This document shows positions 12,038 to 23,316 of a stretch of 64,000 nt of DNA, in pieces (the stretch's first letter is position 1; each line of letters opens with the position of its first letter). Position numbers and translations under genes: made by a program. The DNA lies in assembly GCF_023343835.1 (NCBI RefSeq), contig NW_026040168.1:225986-289985 (forward strand), read 5' to 3'. The notes beneath the pieces were generated by a model. The model did no database searches and was not told the DNA's origin. It saw nothing but the letters and a program-made list of their open reading frames with translations. Source of the stretch: Lagopus muta. Its lineage: Eukaryota; Chordata; Aves; Galliformes; Phasianidae.

Positions 12038-12859
12038 GATGGAACTTGGGGATATCATCTCTGTCTCGCGTGTCTCACTGGTGGAAATGGTCCTGCCAGT
12101 TAAAACGGTGGGTCTCCGTCTCCCAAAGATAATATAGGATGTGCCGTGTGTTTGAGGCCTTGCCGTCTTCCCCCAGCTTCCAAATGAAAGGGCGTGGGTT
12201 TTATTGCATAACAGCAGCATCGACAAGCGGCAGGCGTAGAATTATAGAGGAATAAGGTTGGAAGAAAGCTTCCAGATATCATCTGTCGTATGGCCCTGTC
12301 CCGAGGTCGATCAAACGCTGCCTGCATGATTTCTGTCCGGTACTCGTCAGCCTGTTCTTAACCCATCTTGAAGCTTTGCCGCCGCTTCCGCTTTCTTTTC
12401 AGTCGCGGATTTTGTGACGTGGGTAATTAGTTTCTCCCACAGGAACTTTCACAAATGGAAAAGACTTTGTGTATCCTTAGATGGCGGTTATTGCGTTTCT
12501 GCATGCTTAGATATTCGGCTGACCTTCTCCATTTTTCTTTTTTAATATGAACAAAACATTTAGAAAAAAAGCAAAAACTAAAAGGTAGTATTGTTCCCTA
12601 ACTAGGAGGATGAGCTATAGGCTCTATAAGGCTCGCATAGAGTAAAGAAGAGGCCTTCTCCTTGGCCCTCTTGCTATTAATGTGTTCGAAATAACAGTTT
12701 TTTGTTCGTCTCAAGCAATGGTGGCCACATTAAGGTCTCGCTGGGCTTTTGCCCGTCTAATTTTCTCCCTGCGTATTCTAGCAACATCCTTGCACTCTTC
12801 CCGAGTTGCCTGCCCCTTCTTGCGAAGATGGCACACTCCTGGCCTGCCCGGCCAATACG

Positions 12860-13296
12860 TGGTCATTCGACGGGAGGGATCGGCAACAAAAAGCCCCCAG
12901 AGCGTTTGAGGAGGAGCAGATAAGGGCAATCTCTAATACCCGGGGCCTGTTCTGCAGGCCTCGTTTCCCCGCCGCAGGGGCGCCGGACTTACAGGGCACA
13001 GCTTCCCTTCGCGAAGGCGCCCTCCCCCTCCCCCACGTCGCATCCCCGCGCGCCCTGAGGCGCGCGCAAAGTCCCTGAGCTCCGATAAGCACTGGGCCGA
13101 CGAGAGCGGAGCCGCCAACAGGGCGGGGACAAGCGTAAAGGGCACGCGAGACAGCCAACCGAGGCGCTCGAACGGCCGGCGGCGCTGTGTTGAACCAATG
13201 AGCGCCGCCGAGGGCCGGGCCGGCCCATCCGAATAGAGTCGAGCAGAGAGGGGGAGGTTCGCGGCTGAGGGAGTGTTGTAGCGAGCGCGCGCCATA
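12860..13296 (+). promoter_or_regulatory. CpG-rich promoter and 5' UTR of U4
   Basis: Standard CpG block. The start context is gccataATGG instead of gccgtcATGG. Confidence 0.55.
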
Positions 13297-15514
13297 ATGG
13301 GCGGCGGGTTTGTCAGGTCACGGGCCGCATGGCGCGGTTGCGCCGCTCTCTTCGGAGAAGTCGCCCTTCAGAAGTTTTCCGCCAACGTTATACGCGAGGA
13401 GGAGACTTCATGGACGAGGAGGTAGCCGCGGCTTTGCCGTGGGTTGTGCGATTCTTCACTTGCCCCCCCTTCCCACCCCTCCCCCACCCTAGCGCGCTCG
13501 CCCGCCCTCTGGAACGAGCGCCCGTTGCGGTGCCGGCGAGTGCGGCGGGGCGCGCGGCGACGTTGCCGCGGGGCGGGCGGGCGGACGGGCCTTTCTGGCC
13601 GCTGGTGCTCGCTACTGCCGCGCCTCCTCTAAAACCCGGCGCTCCTTCGGTGCCACGGGGCTGCCGTGGCGCGTACTGGCTTGCTGGTGCCGCCTGGCTC
13701 GCCTAGCTTCCCAGCGCCCCCGTGTGGTGTGCGCGCGTGTGTAGAGGCGGGCGTGTGACGCTGAAGCGCTTGGTGGCAGTCGCGAGCGCTTGCCGCGCGC
13801 GATATCTATCAGCCCTTTGGCGCTGCTAGTCGTGCTAGTTCCATTAGAATTAGTTGACCATTGGGATTAGTTGACCGTTTCCTACAGGTCGGTGGTATTC
13901 CCGTGTGCAAGGCGATAACCTTTGCGTCGATTTGGAAGTGTGTGACATAGAGCCAGCCTCACCACGCTAATCCAGAACGTTCTTTCGCCTGAGTACGCGG
14001 TGTTCTTGAGGACAGAGAGTCAACCCGGCCTCAGTCGGGATAACCCCAGGTTCTTAGTAAATGCCTTGGTCAAAAGTAGGATAGGAAGGAGATATTTGGC
14101 CATAACTGAAGGATGGTGAGCCACCGTTTGCCGCCTGAGTGGTTAAGCGGGGTCTTAATAAGAGAGTGAAATAAGCGCAAATGGAGGTGGTTTGGTTTGG
14201 GTTTAAAATCGCTCCGTGCTCGTAGCAGCAGGAGCCTGTGAAAACGTGTTTTATGGATAGAAGGGAGAGGACTTTGCCAATTCAAAGATCACTTAGGAAG
14301 AATCGCCGTGTTGTCTTGCGTTTGGGGTACGAGTTCAGTGGGGCGTAGCGATCTGCTTAAGCTATTGCCTTTCTTCGAATCCTGTCCAATTTTAACCGTG
14401 TACTCTTCTTCCTCCAGTGCCTTGCGTTCTGTGATATTTCACCGCAAGCTCCTACGCTTTTTCGTAGGCGTTCACAAGAAGGCCGTTGTGAGGTTGTCCA
14501 AAGCAGAAGATTCTGGTGCACGTGTAAGTACCGTGGAAGCTTTCTGTACACTGAACAGTAGTGGTACGTAGTAGGCGCTGTCCCGTGGCCTCGTTTCCTC
14601 TTGATGTTGCAAAGAGGCACAGTAGGCTATTTGGGGTTTCCCGACACCGTAGTCTTTTGCCTCTAGCTTGTGACGGAGCTGAGCGTTTTGACTAAGGGTT
14701 GCGAGAGAAAGCGATGCTCATTTCTGGGTGCGTGCTTGTAGTGCAAAATGCAGTGCTGTTCGGAAATATGGCCCGATGCCTGTTTTCAGGGTTTCCCGAC
14801 AGTGGTACTTGCTCAAATGCGGAGAAGAGGGCTTGGGATTTTGAGCAGGTCGGAGGCGAGGAAGGGGAAAGCTGTCTGAGGGGTGCTGGATGTTTCATTT
14901 TCAGCTATAGAAGTCAAGTTGGATGGCTTTTGCGTGGGCTCGCAAAGCCTACGTCGAGTTTTTCTTTTCTGCCAGAAAGACTTGCATTGCCCGAAGATAT
15001 AATGGGGGACTGGAACCCCGAGATAAATCTGGCTACTGTGCCCGATTTGTAGTCCATTACCGTCTAGCTGGGAGTGGGGAGGGGGTTAAAAAAAAAAAAA
15101 GAAGGAAAAAAAACGATGGCAAGTTCCCATAGCTGCCCCTCCCCCCATTGTGCATAATTGGTCTTTGTAACTTTGCTTGGAATGTGTCAGTTGCAGAAAG
15201 GCGGAAATTTGAAGAGCAGCGCTTGAATGGCGAAGAACTAGTTCACCGCGTTCTGTGGATGGTTCTTTGCTCGCCTTCCTTCGCTTCCTGCCCTCTCCGC
15301 TCTTCTTTGTGTTGTAGCACGCTACGTTACGTAACGTTATTTCCCCCTCCAGCTTCACAGGCGTTTGATGATTGTTGGCGAGAAGTGTGCTGCTAACCTG
15401 GGCCTGACCGATGGATTCCGGATGGCTGTGAGATACCCCCCCTCAGGCCCTTCCGACTACCGCACGCGTCTCTGTATTCTGGGTGGCCGTCAGTTGGGCC
15501 AGCCTCCCGGCTAA
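13297..15514 (+). CDS. HINTW: HINTW copy U4, three exons, open
   Basis: Exons 13297-13421, 14418-14523 and 15353-15514 give 130 codons. Exon 1 reads MGGGFVRSRAAWRGCAALFGEVALQKFSANV...EEETSWTRS. The second residue is Gly and there is a Cys in the GGAA loop, both private changes. Exon 2 (SVIFHRKLLRFFVGVHKKA) matches U3. Exon 3 has the common sequence ending QLGQPPG with the histidine triad replaced by YRTRLCI. The donor after exon 2 is GTAAGT. Downstream AATAAA is in place. Coding potential is complete, but whether it is expressed cannot be told from sequence. Confidence 0.9.
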
Positions 15515-15664
15515 GATGTTTCCACCGCAGGAGTTGCTGCATGCGTACGGATTGCCACCGAACGGGCAACATGTGAAATCCATCAGTCTAGCCTCCGTTC
15601 ACATAGAATTGTTTTTGGTGGTTTCCTGTGGAGTGTAATGAAAAGAACTGAGCAGCATTTGCAC

Positions 15665-15670
15665 AATAAA
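15665..15670 (+). promoter_or_regulatory. Polyadenylation signal AATAAA of U4
   Basis: AATAAA 150 bp after the U4 stop. Confidence 0.75.
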
Positions 15671-16389
15671 GATGGAGCTTGGGGATATCATCTCTGTCTC
15701 GCGTGTCTCACTGGTGGAAATGGTCCTGCCAGTTAAAACGGTGGGTCTCCGTCTCCCAAAGATAATATAGGATGTGCCGTGTGTTTGAGGCCTTGCCGTC
15801 TTCCCCCAGCTTCCAAATGAAAGGGCGTGGGTTTTATTGCATAACAGCAGCATCGACAAGCGGCAGGCGTAGAATTATAGAGGAATAAGGTTGGAAGAAA
15901 GCTTCCAGATATCATCTGTCGTATGGCCCTGTCCCGAGGTCGATCAAACGCTGCCTGCATGATTTCTGTCCAGTGCTCGTCAGCCTGTTCTTAACCCGTC
16001 TCGAAGCTTTGCCGCCGCTTCCACTTTCTTTTCAGTCGGGGATTCTGTGATGTGGGTAATTAGTTTCTCCCACAGGAACTTTCCCAAATAGAAAAGAGTT
16101 TGTGGTACTTGACATGGCAACTGTTGTGCTTCTGCTGTCCTTGATATTGGGCTTCCCTTCTCCATGTTTTATTTTCGTATGAACAGAGCATTAACAAAAA
16201 AAAATAAAGTAGTATTGTTCCACTATCAGATGAACGGTTAGCTACAGGCACTGTAAGGCTCGTATCGAATAAAGCATAGAGATTCTCCTTGGCCCTCCTC
16301 TTGCTATTAATATGTTAATAAAAACAATCTTTTAATCGTCTCGAGCGACGGTGGCCACATTAAGGTCCTGCTGGGCTTTTGACCGTCCA

Positions 16390-16660
16390 ATTTTCTTTCG
16401 CTCCCCCACGTCGCCTTCGTGCGTGCCCGAAGGCGCGCCCAAAGTCCCTGAGCCCCGATAAGCACCGGGCCGACGGGAGCGGAGCCGCCAACAGGGCGGG
16501 GACAAGCGTAAAGGGCACGCGAGACAGCCAACCGAGGCGCTCGAACGGCCGGCGGCGCCCCGTCCGCCCAATGAGCGCCGCCGAGGGCCGAGCCTAGCCG
16601 AGCCGAGCCGAGCCGAGGAGGTTCGCGGTTGTGGGATTGTTGTAGCGAGAGCGCGCCGTC
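16390..16660 (+). promoter_or_regulatory. Shortened CpG promoter of U5 with GAGCC run
   Basis: About 280 bp of the upstream half of the promoter-spacer block is missing. The join is at ttttctttcgctcccccacg (~16390-16409). A GAGCC pentamer run lies at about 16598-16617. The change is shared with U6. Confidence 0.55.
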
Positions 16661-18871
16661 ATGGACTGCGATATCGTCAGGTCGTCGGCCGTCTATAGCA
16701 GTGGTCCCGCTGTCTTCGGAAAAGTCGCCCTTCAGAAGTTTTCCGCCAACGTTATACGCGAGGAGGAGACTTCATGGACGAGGAGGTAGCCGCGGCGTTG
16801 CCGTGCGTTGTGCGATTCTTCCCTTCCTGTGCCTTCCCACCCCTCCCCCACCCTAGCGCGCTCGCCCGCCCTCTGGAACGAGCGCCCGTTGCGGTGCCGG
16901 CGAGTGCGGCGTGGCGAGCGGCGACGTTGCCGCGGGGCGGGCGGACGGGCCTTTCTGGCCGCTGATGCTCGCTACTGCCGCGCCTCCTCTAAAACCCGGC
17001 GCTCCTTCGGTGCCACGGGGCTGCCGTGGCGCGTACTGGCTTGCTGGTGCCGCCTGGCTCGCCTAGCTTCCCAGCGCCCCCGTGTGGTGTGCGCGCGTGT
17101 ATAGAGGCGGGCGTGTGACGCTGAAGCGCTTGGTGGCAGTCGCGGGCGCTTGCCGCGCGCGATATCTATCAGCTCTTTGGCGCTGCTAGTCGTGCTAGTT
17201 CCATTAGAATTAGTTGACCGTTTCCTACAGGTCGGTGGTATTCCCGTGTGCAAGGCGATAACCTTTGCGTCGATTTGGAAGTGTCTGACGTAGAGCCAGC
17301 CTCACCGCGCTAATCCGGAACGTTCTTTCGCCTGAGTACGCGGTGTTCTTGAGGACAGAGAGTCAACCCGGCCTCAGTCGGGATAACCCCAGGTTCTTAG
17401 TAAATGCCTTGGTCAAAAGTAGGATAGGAAGGAGATATTTGGCCATAACTGAAGGATGGTGAGCCACCGTTTGCCGCCTGAGTGGTTAAGCGGGGTCTTA
17501 ATAAGAGAGTGAAATAAGCGCAAATGGAGGTGGTTTGGTTTGGGTTTAAAATCGCTCCGTGCTCGTAGCAGCAGGAGCCTGTGAAAACGTGTTTTGTGGA
17601 TAGAAGGGAGAGGACTTTGCCAATTCAAAGATCACTTAGGAAGAATCGCCGTGTTGTCTTGCGTTTGGGGTACGAGTTCAGTGGGGCGTAGCGATCTGCT
17701 TAAGCTATTGCCTTTCTCCGGAGCCAACCCCGTTTTAACCGTGTACTCTTCTTCCTCCAGTGCCTTGCGTTCCGTGATGTTTCACCGCAAGCTCCTACAC
17801 TTTTTCCTAGCCGCTCGCGACAAGGCCGTTGTGAGGTTGTCCGAAGCAGAAGATTCTGGCGCACCTGTAAAGACCGTGGAAGCTTTCTGTACACCGAATG
17901 GTGCCTGTAAGTGGTACGTAATTTAGTAGGCGCTGTCCCGTGGCCTCGTTTCCTCTTGATGTTGCAAAGAGGCACAGTAGGCTATTTGGAGTTTCCCGAC
18001 ACCGTAGTCTTTTGCCTCTAGCTTGTGACGGAGCTGAGCGTTTTGACTAAGGGTAGCGAGAGAAAGCGATGCTCATTTCTGGGTGCGTGCTTGTAGTGCA
18101 AAATGCAGTGCTGTTCGGAAATATGGCCCGATGCCTGTTTTCAGGGTTTCCCGACAGTGGTACTTGCTCAAATGCGGAGAAGAGGGCTTGGGATTTTGAG
18201 CAGGTCGGAGGCGAGGAAGGGGAAAGCTGTCTGAGGGGTGCTGGATGTTTCATTTTCAGCTATAGAAGTCAAGTTGGATGGCTTTTGCGTGGGCTCGCAA
18301 AGCCTACGTCGAGTTTTTCTTTTCTGCCAGAAAGACTTGCATTGCCCGAAGATATAATGGGGGACTGGAACCCCGAGACAAATCTGGCTACTGTGCCCGA
18401 TTTGTAGTCCATTACCGTCTAGCTGGGAATGGGGAGGGGGTTAAAAAAAAAAAAAAGAAGGAAAAAAAAACGATGGCAAGTTCCCATAGCTGCCCCTCTC
18501 CCCATTGTGCATAATTGGTCTTTGTAACTTTGCTTGGAATGTGTCAGTTGCAGAAAGGCAGTAATTTGAAGAGCAGCGCTTGAATGGCGAAGAACTAGTT
18601 CACCGCGTTCTGTGGATGGTTCTTTGCTCGCCTTCCTTCGCTTCCTGCCCTCTCCGCTCTTCTTTGTGTTGTAGCACGCTACGTTACGTAACGTTATTTC
18701 CCCCTCCAGCTTCACAGGCGTTTGATGATTGTTGGCGAGAAGTGTGCTGCTAACCTGGGCCTGACCGATGGATTCCGGATGGCTGTGAGATACCCCCCCT
18801 CAGGCCCTTCCGACTACCGCACGCGTCTCTGTATTCTGGGTGGCCGTCAGTTGGGCCAGCCTCCCGGCTAA
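16661..18871 (+). CDS. HINTW: HINTW copy U5, three exons, open
   Basis: Exons 16661-16785, 17761-17866 and 18710-18871 give 130 codons. Exon 1 (MDCDIVRSSAVYSSGPAVFGKVALQKFSANV) differs strongly from U1 in the first 20 residues after the Met and is the same in U6. Exon 2 reads ALRSVMFHRKLLHFFLAARDKAVVRLSEAEDSGAP, and its donor is GTAAAG rather than GTAAGT, a form shared with U8. Exon 3 is the common type. The polyadenylation hexamer is CATAAA at 19022-19027, a weaker variant, also in U6. Open, but with a weaker donor and poly(A) site than U1 or U4. Confidence 0.88.
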
Positions 18872-19021
18872 GATGTTTGCACCGCAGGAGTTGCTGCACG
18901 CGTACGGATCGCCACCAAACAGGCAACATGTGAAATCCGTCAGTCTAGCCGCCATTGACATAGAATTGTTTTTGGTGGGTGCCTGTGGAGGGTAATGAAA
19001 AGCTTTGAGCAGCATTTGCAC

Positions 19022-19027
19022 CATAAA
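19022..19027 (+). promoter_or_regulatory. Variant polyadenylation hexamer CATAAA of U5
   Basis: The position held by AATAAA in most units is CATAAA here (context gcaccataaagatgg). Confidence 0.65.
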
Positions 19028-19739
19028 GATGGAGCACGGGGATATCATCTCTGTCTCGCGTGTCTTACTGATGGAAATGGTCCTGCCAGTTAAAACGGTG
19101 GGTCTCCGTCTCCCAAAGATAATATAGGATGTGCCGTGTGTTTGAGGCCTTGCCGTCTTCCCCCAGCTTCCAAATGAAAGGGCGTGGGTTTTATCGCGTA
19201 ACAGCAGCATCGTCAAGCGGCAGGCGTAGAATTATAGAGGAATAAGGTTGGAAGAAAGCTTCCAGATATCATCTGTCGTATGGCCCTGTCCCAAGGTCGA
19301 GCAAACGCTGCCTGCATGATTTCTGTTCAGTGCTCGTCAGCCTGTTCTTAACCCATCTCGAAGCTTTGCCGCCGCTTGCACTTTCTTTTCAGTCGGGGAT
19401 TCTGTGATGTATGTAATTAGTTTCTCCCACAGGAACTTTCCCAAATAGAAAAGAGTTTGTGGTACTTGACATGGCAACTGTTGTGCTTCTGCTGTCCTTG
19501 ATATTGGGCTTCCCTTCTCCATGTTTTATTTTCGTATGAACAGAGCATTAACAAAAAAAATAAAGTAGTATTGTTCCACTATCAGATGAACGGTTAGCTA
19601 CAGGCACTGTAAGGCTCGTATCGAATAAAGCATAGAGATTCTCCTTGGCCCTCCTCTTGCTATTAATATGTTAATAAAAACAATCTTTTAATCGTCTCGA
19701 GCGACGGTGGCCACATTAAGGTCCTGCTGGGCTTTTGAC

Positions 19740-20016
19740 CGTCCAATTTTCTTTCGCTCCCCCACGTCGCCTTCGTGCGCGCCCGAAGGCGCGCCCAAAG
19801 TCCCTGAGCCCCGATAAGCACCGGGCCGACGGGAGCGGAGCCGCCAACAGGGCGGGGACAAGCGTAAAGGGCACGCGAGACAGCCAACCGAGGCGCTCGA
19901 ACGGCCGGCGGCGCCCCGTCCGCCCAATGAGCGCCGCCGAGGGCCGAGCCTAGCCGAGCCGAGCCGAGCCGAGGAGGTTCGCGGTTGTGGGATTGTTGTA
20001 GCGAGAGCGCGCCGTC
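19740..20016 (+). promoter_or_regulatory. Shortened CpG promoter of U6 with GAGCC run
   Basis: Nearly base-for-base the same as the U5 promoter (16390-16660), including the ~280-bp deletion and the pentamer run. Confidence 0.55.
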
Positions 20017-21946
20017 ATGGACTGCGATATCGTCAGGTCGTCGGCCGTCTATAGCAGTGGTCCCGCTGTCTTCGGAAAAGTCGCCCTTCAGAAGTTTTCC
20101 GCCAACGTTATACGCGAGGAGGAGACTTCATGGACGAGGAGGTAGCCGCGGCGTTGCCGTGCGTTGTGCGATTCTTCCCTTCCTGTGCCTTCCCACCCCT
20201 CCTCCACCCTAGCGCGCTCGCCCGCCCTCTGGAACGAGCGCCCGTTGCGGTGCCGGCGAGTGCGACGGGGCGAGCGGCGACGTTGCCGCGGGGCGGGCGG
20301 ACGGGCCTTTCTGGCCGCTGATGCTCGCTACTGCCGCGCCTCCTCTAAAACCCGGCGCTCCTTCGGTGCCACGGGGCTGCCGTGGCGCGTACTGGCTTGC
20401 TGGTGCCGCCTGGCTCGCCTAGCTTCCCAGCGCCCCCGTGTGGTGTGCGCGCGTGTATAGAGGCGGGCGTGTGACGCTGAAGCGCTTGGTGGCAGTCGCG
20501 GGCGCTTGCCGCGCGCGATATCTATCAGCCCTTTGGCGCTGCTAGTCGTGCTAGTTCCATTAGAATTAGTTGACCATTTCCTACAGGTCGGTAGTATTCC
20601 CGTGTGCAAGGCGATAACCTTTGCGTCGATTTGGAAGTGTCTGACGTAGAGCCAGCCTCACCGCGCTAATCCAGAACGTTCTTTCGCCTGAGTACGCGGT
20701 GTTCTTGAGGACAGAGAGTGAACCCGGCCTCAGTTGGGATAACCCCAGGTTCTTAGTAAATACCTTGGTCAAAAGTAGGATAGGAAGGAGATATTTGGCC
20801 ATAACTGAAGGATGGTGAGCCACCGTTTGCCGCCTGAGTGGTTAAGCGGGGTCTTAATAAGAGAGTGAAATAAGCGCAAATGGAGGTGGTTTGGTTTGGG
20901 TTTAAAATCGCTCCGTGCTCGTAGCAGCAGGAGCCTGTGAAAACGTGTTTTGTGGATAGAAGGGAGAGGACTTTGCCAATTCAAAGATCACTTAGGAAGA
21001 ATCGCCGTGTTGTCTTGCGTTTGGGGTACGAGTTCAGTGGGGCATAGCGATCTGCTTATGCTATTGCCTTTCTCCGGAGCCAACCCCGTTTTAACCGTGT
21101 ACTCTTCTTCCTCCAGTGCCTTGCGTTCCATGATTTTTCCCCGCAAGCTCCTTCGCTTTTTCCTAGCCGCTTGCGAGAAGGCCGTTGTCAGGTTATCCTA
21201 AGCAGAAGATTCTGGTGCACGTGTAAGTACCGTGGAAGCTTTCTGTACACCGAACGGTGCCTGTAAGTGGTATGTAATTTAGTAGGCGCTGTCCCGTGGC
21301 CTCGTTTCCTTTTGATGTTGCAAAGTGGCACAGTAGGCTATTTGGGGTTTCCCGACACCGTAGTCTTTTGCCTCTAGCTTGTGACGGAGCTGAGCGTTTT
21401 GACTAAGGGTAGCGAGAGAAAGCGATGCTCATTTCTGGGTGCGTGCTTGTAGTGCAAAATGCAGTGCTGTTCGGAAGTATGGCCCGATGCCTGTTTTCAC
21501 GGTTTCCCGACAGTGGTACTTGCTCAAATGCGGAGAAGAGGGCTTGGGATTTTGAGCAGGTCGGAGGCGAGGAAGGGGAAAGCTGTCTGAGGGGTGATGG
21601 ATGTTTCATTTTCAGCTATAGAAGTCAAGTTGGATGGCTTTGCGTGGGCTCGCAAAGCCTACATCGAGTTTTTCTTTTCTGCCAGAATGACTTAGGTTGC
21701 CTGACGATATTATGAGGCTTTCTGCCTTGTCCGCTCTTTTGTGTTGCAGCCTGCTTCGGTACATAATGTTATTTCCTCCTCCAGCTTCACAGGCGCTTGA
21801 TGATTGTTGGCCAGAAGTGTGCTGCTAACCTGGGCCTGACCGATGGATTCCGGATGGCTGTGAGATGCCCACCCTCAGGCCCTTCCGACTACCGCGCGCG
21901 TCTCTGTATTCTGGGTGGCCGTCAGTTGGGCCAGCCTCCCGGCTAA
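20017..21946 (+). pseudogene. HINTW: HINTW copy U6, stop in exon 2
   Basis: Exons 20017-20141, 21117-21222 and 21785-21946 retain splice signals. Exon 1 equals that of U5. Exon 2 is of the U1 type (SMIFPRKLLRFFLAACEKA), but the Glu codon after VVRLS is TAA (21199-21201), truncating before the conserved AED and all of exon 3. Intron 2 is the short U2-like form. Exon 3 has GQKC as in U2 and RCPPSGPSDYRARLC. The 3' UTR is again U5-like, with CATAAA at 22097-22102. The copy is therefore a mosaic of at least two unit types. Confidence 0.88.
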
Positions 21947-22096
21947 GATGTTTGCACCGCAGGAGTTGCTGCACGCGTACGGATCGCCACCAAACAGGCA
22001 ACATGTGAAATCCGTCAGTCTAGCCGCCATTGACATAGAATTGTTTTTGGTGGGTGCCTGTGGAGGGTAATGAAAAGCTTTGAGCAGCATTTGCAC

Positions 22097-22102
22097 CATA
22101 AA
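22097..22102 (+). promoter_or_regulatory. Variant polyadenylation hexamer CATAAA of U6
   Basis: Same CATAAA variant and context as in U5. Confidence 0.65.
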
Positions 22103-22929
22103 GATGGAGCACGGGGATATCATCTCTGTCTCGCGTGTCTTACTGATGGAAATGGTCCTGCCAGTTAAAACGGTGGGTCTCCGTCTCCCAAAGATAATAT
22201 AGGATGTGCCGTGTGTTTGAGGCCTTGCCGTCTTCCCCCAGCTTCCAAATGAAAGGGCGTGGGTTTTATCGCGTAACAGCAGCATCGTCAAGCGGCAGGC
22301 GTAGAATTATAGAGGAATAAGGTTGGAAGAAAGCTTCCAGATATCATCTGTCGTATGGCCCTGTCCCGAGGTCGAGCAAATGCTACCTGCATGACTTCTG
22401 TCCGGTGCTCGTCAGCCTGTTCTTAACCCATCTCCGAGTTTTGCCACTGCTTCCGCTTTCTTTTCAGTCGCGGATTTTGCAACATGGAGAATTAATTTCT
22501 CCAACAGAAACTTTCCCAAATGGAAAAGACTTTGTTATACTTGAGATGGCATTTTTTGTGCTTCTGCTATCTTTGATATTGGGCTGCCCGTCTCCTTTTT
22601 TTTTTTAATACGAACACAACATTAAAAAAAAAACCACCAATGTATTTTTCTGTAACTAGAAGGAGGGGTAGCTACAGCCACCCTTCCACTCGCATCGAAC
22701 AAAGAAGGGAAATTTTCCTTGGCCCTCCTCTTGCTATTACTATGTTCAAAAAAACAATTTTTTATTCATCTCAAACAGCGGTGGCCAGATTAAGGTCTCG
22801 CTGCGCTTTTGCCTGTCTAATTTTCTCCCTGCGTATCCTAGCAACATCCTTGTACTCTTACCGAGTTGCCTGTCCTTTCTTCCAAAGATGGCAAACTGCT
22901 GGCCTTCCCGGCCAATAGTCGGTCCGGAA

Positions 22930-23316
22930 TAGTCAGACTGAAAGGATCGGCACCAAAAAGCCCCCAGAGCGTTTGAAGAGGAGCCGGTAAGGGCAATCCC
23001 AAACACCCGGGGCTTGTTCTGCAGGACCCGTTCCACCGCCGCAGGTGCGCCGCACTTAGAGGGCACAGCTTCCCTTCGCGGAGGCTGCCATCTGCCCCCC
23101 CCAGTTCGCATCCTGAGCTGCGATAAACACCGGGCCGACGGGAGCGGAGCTGCCACCAGGGCGGGGATAAGCGTAAAGGGCACGCAAGAAAGCCAACCGA
23201 GGCGCGCGAACGGCCGGGCCAGGCCGGGTCGGACTTACCCGAGCCGAGCCGAGCCGAGCCGAGCCGAGCCGAGGAGGTTCGCGGTTGTGGGAGTGCTGTA
23301 GTGAGCGCGCGCCGTC
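22930..23316 (+). promoter_or_regulatory. Diverged CpG promoter of U7 with GAGCC run
   Basis: Upstream block is diverged and shortened (gaggctgccatctgccccc). A run of six GCCGA pentamers lies at about 23240-23272, the longest of any unit. Confidence 0.5.
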
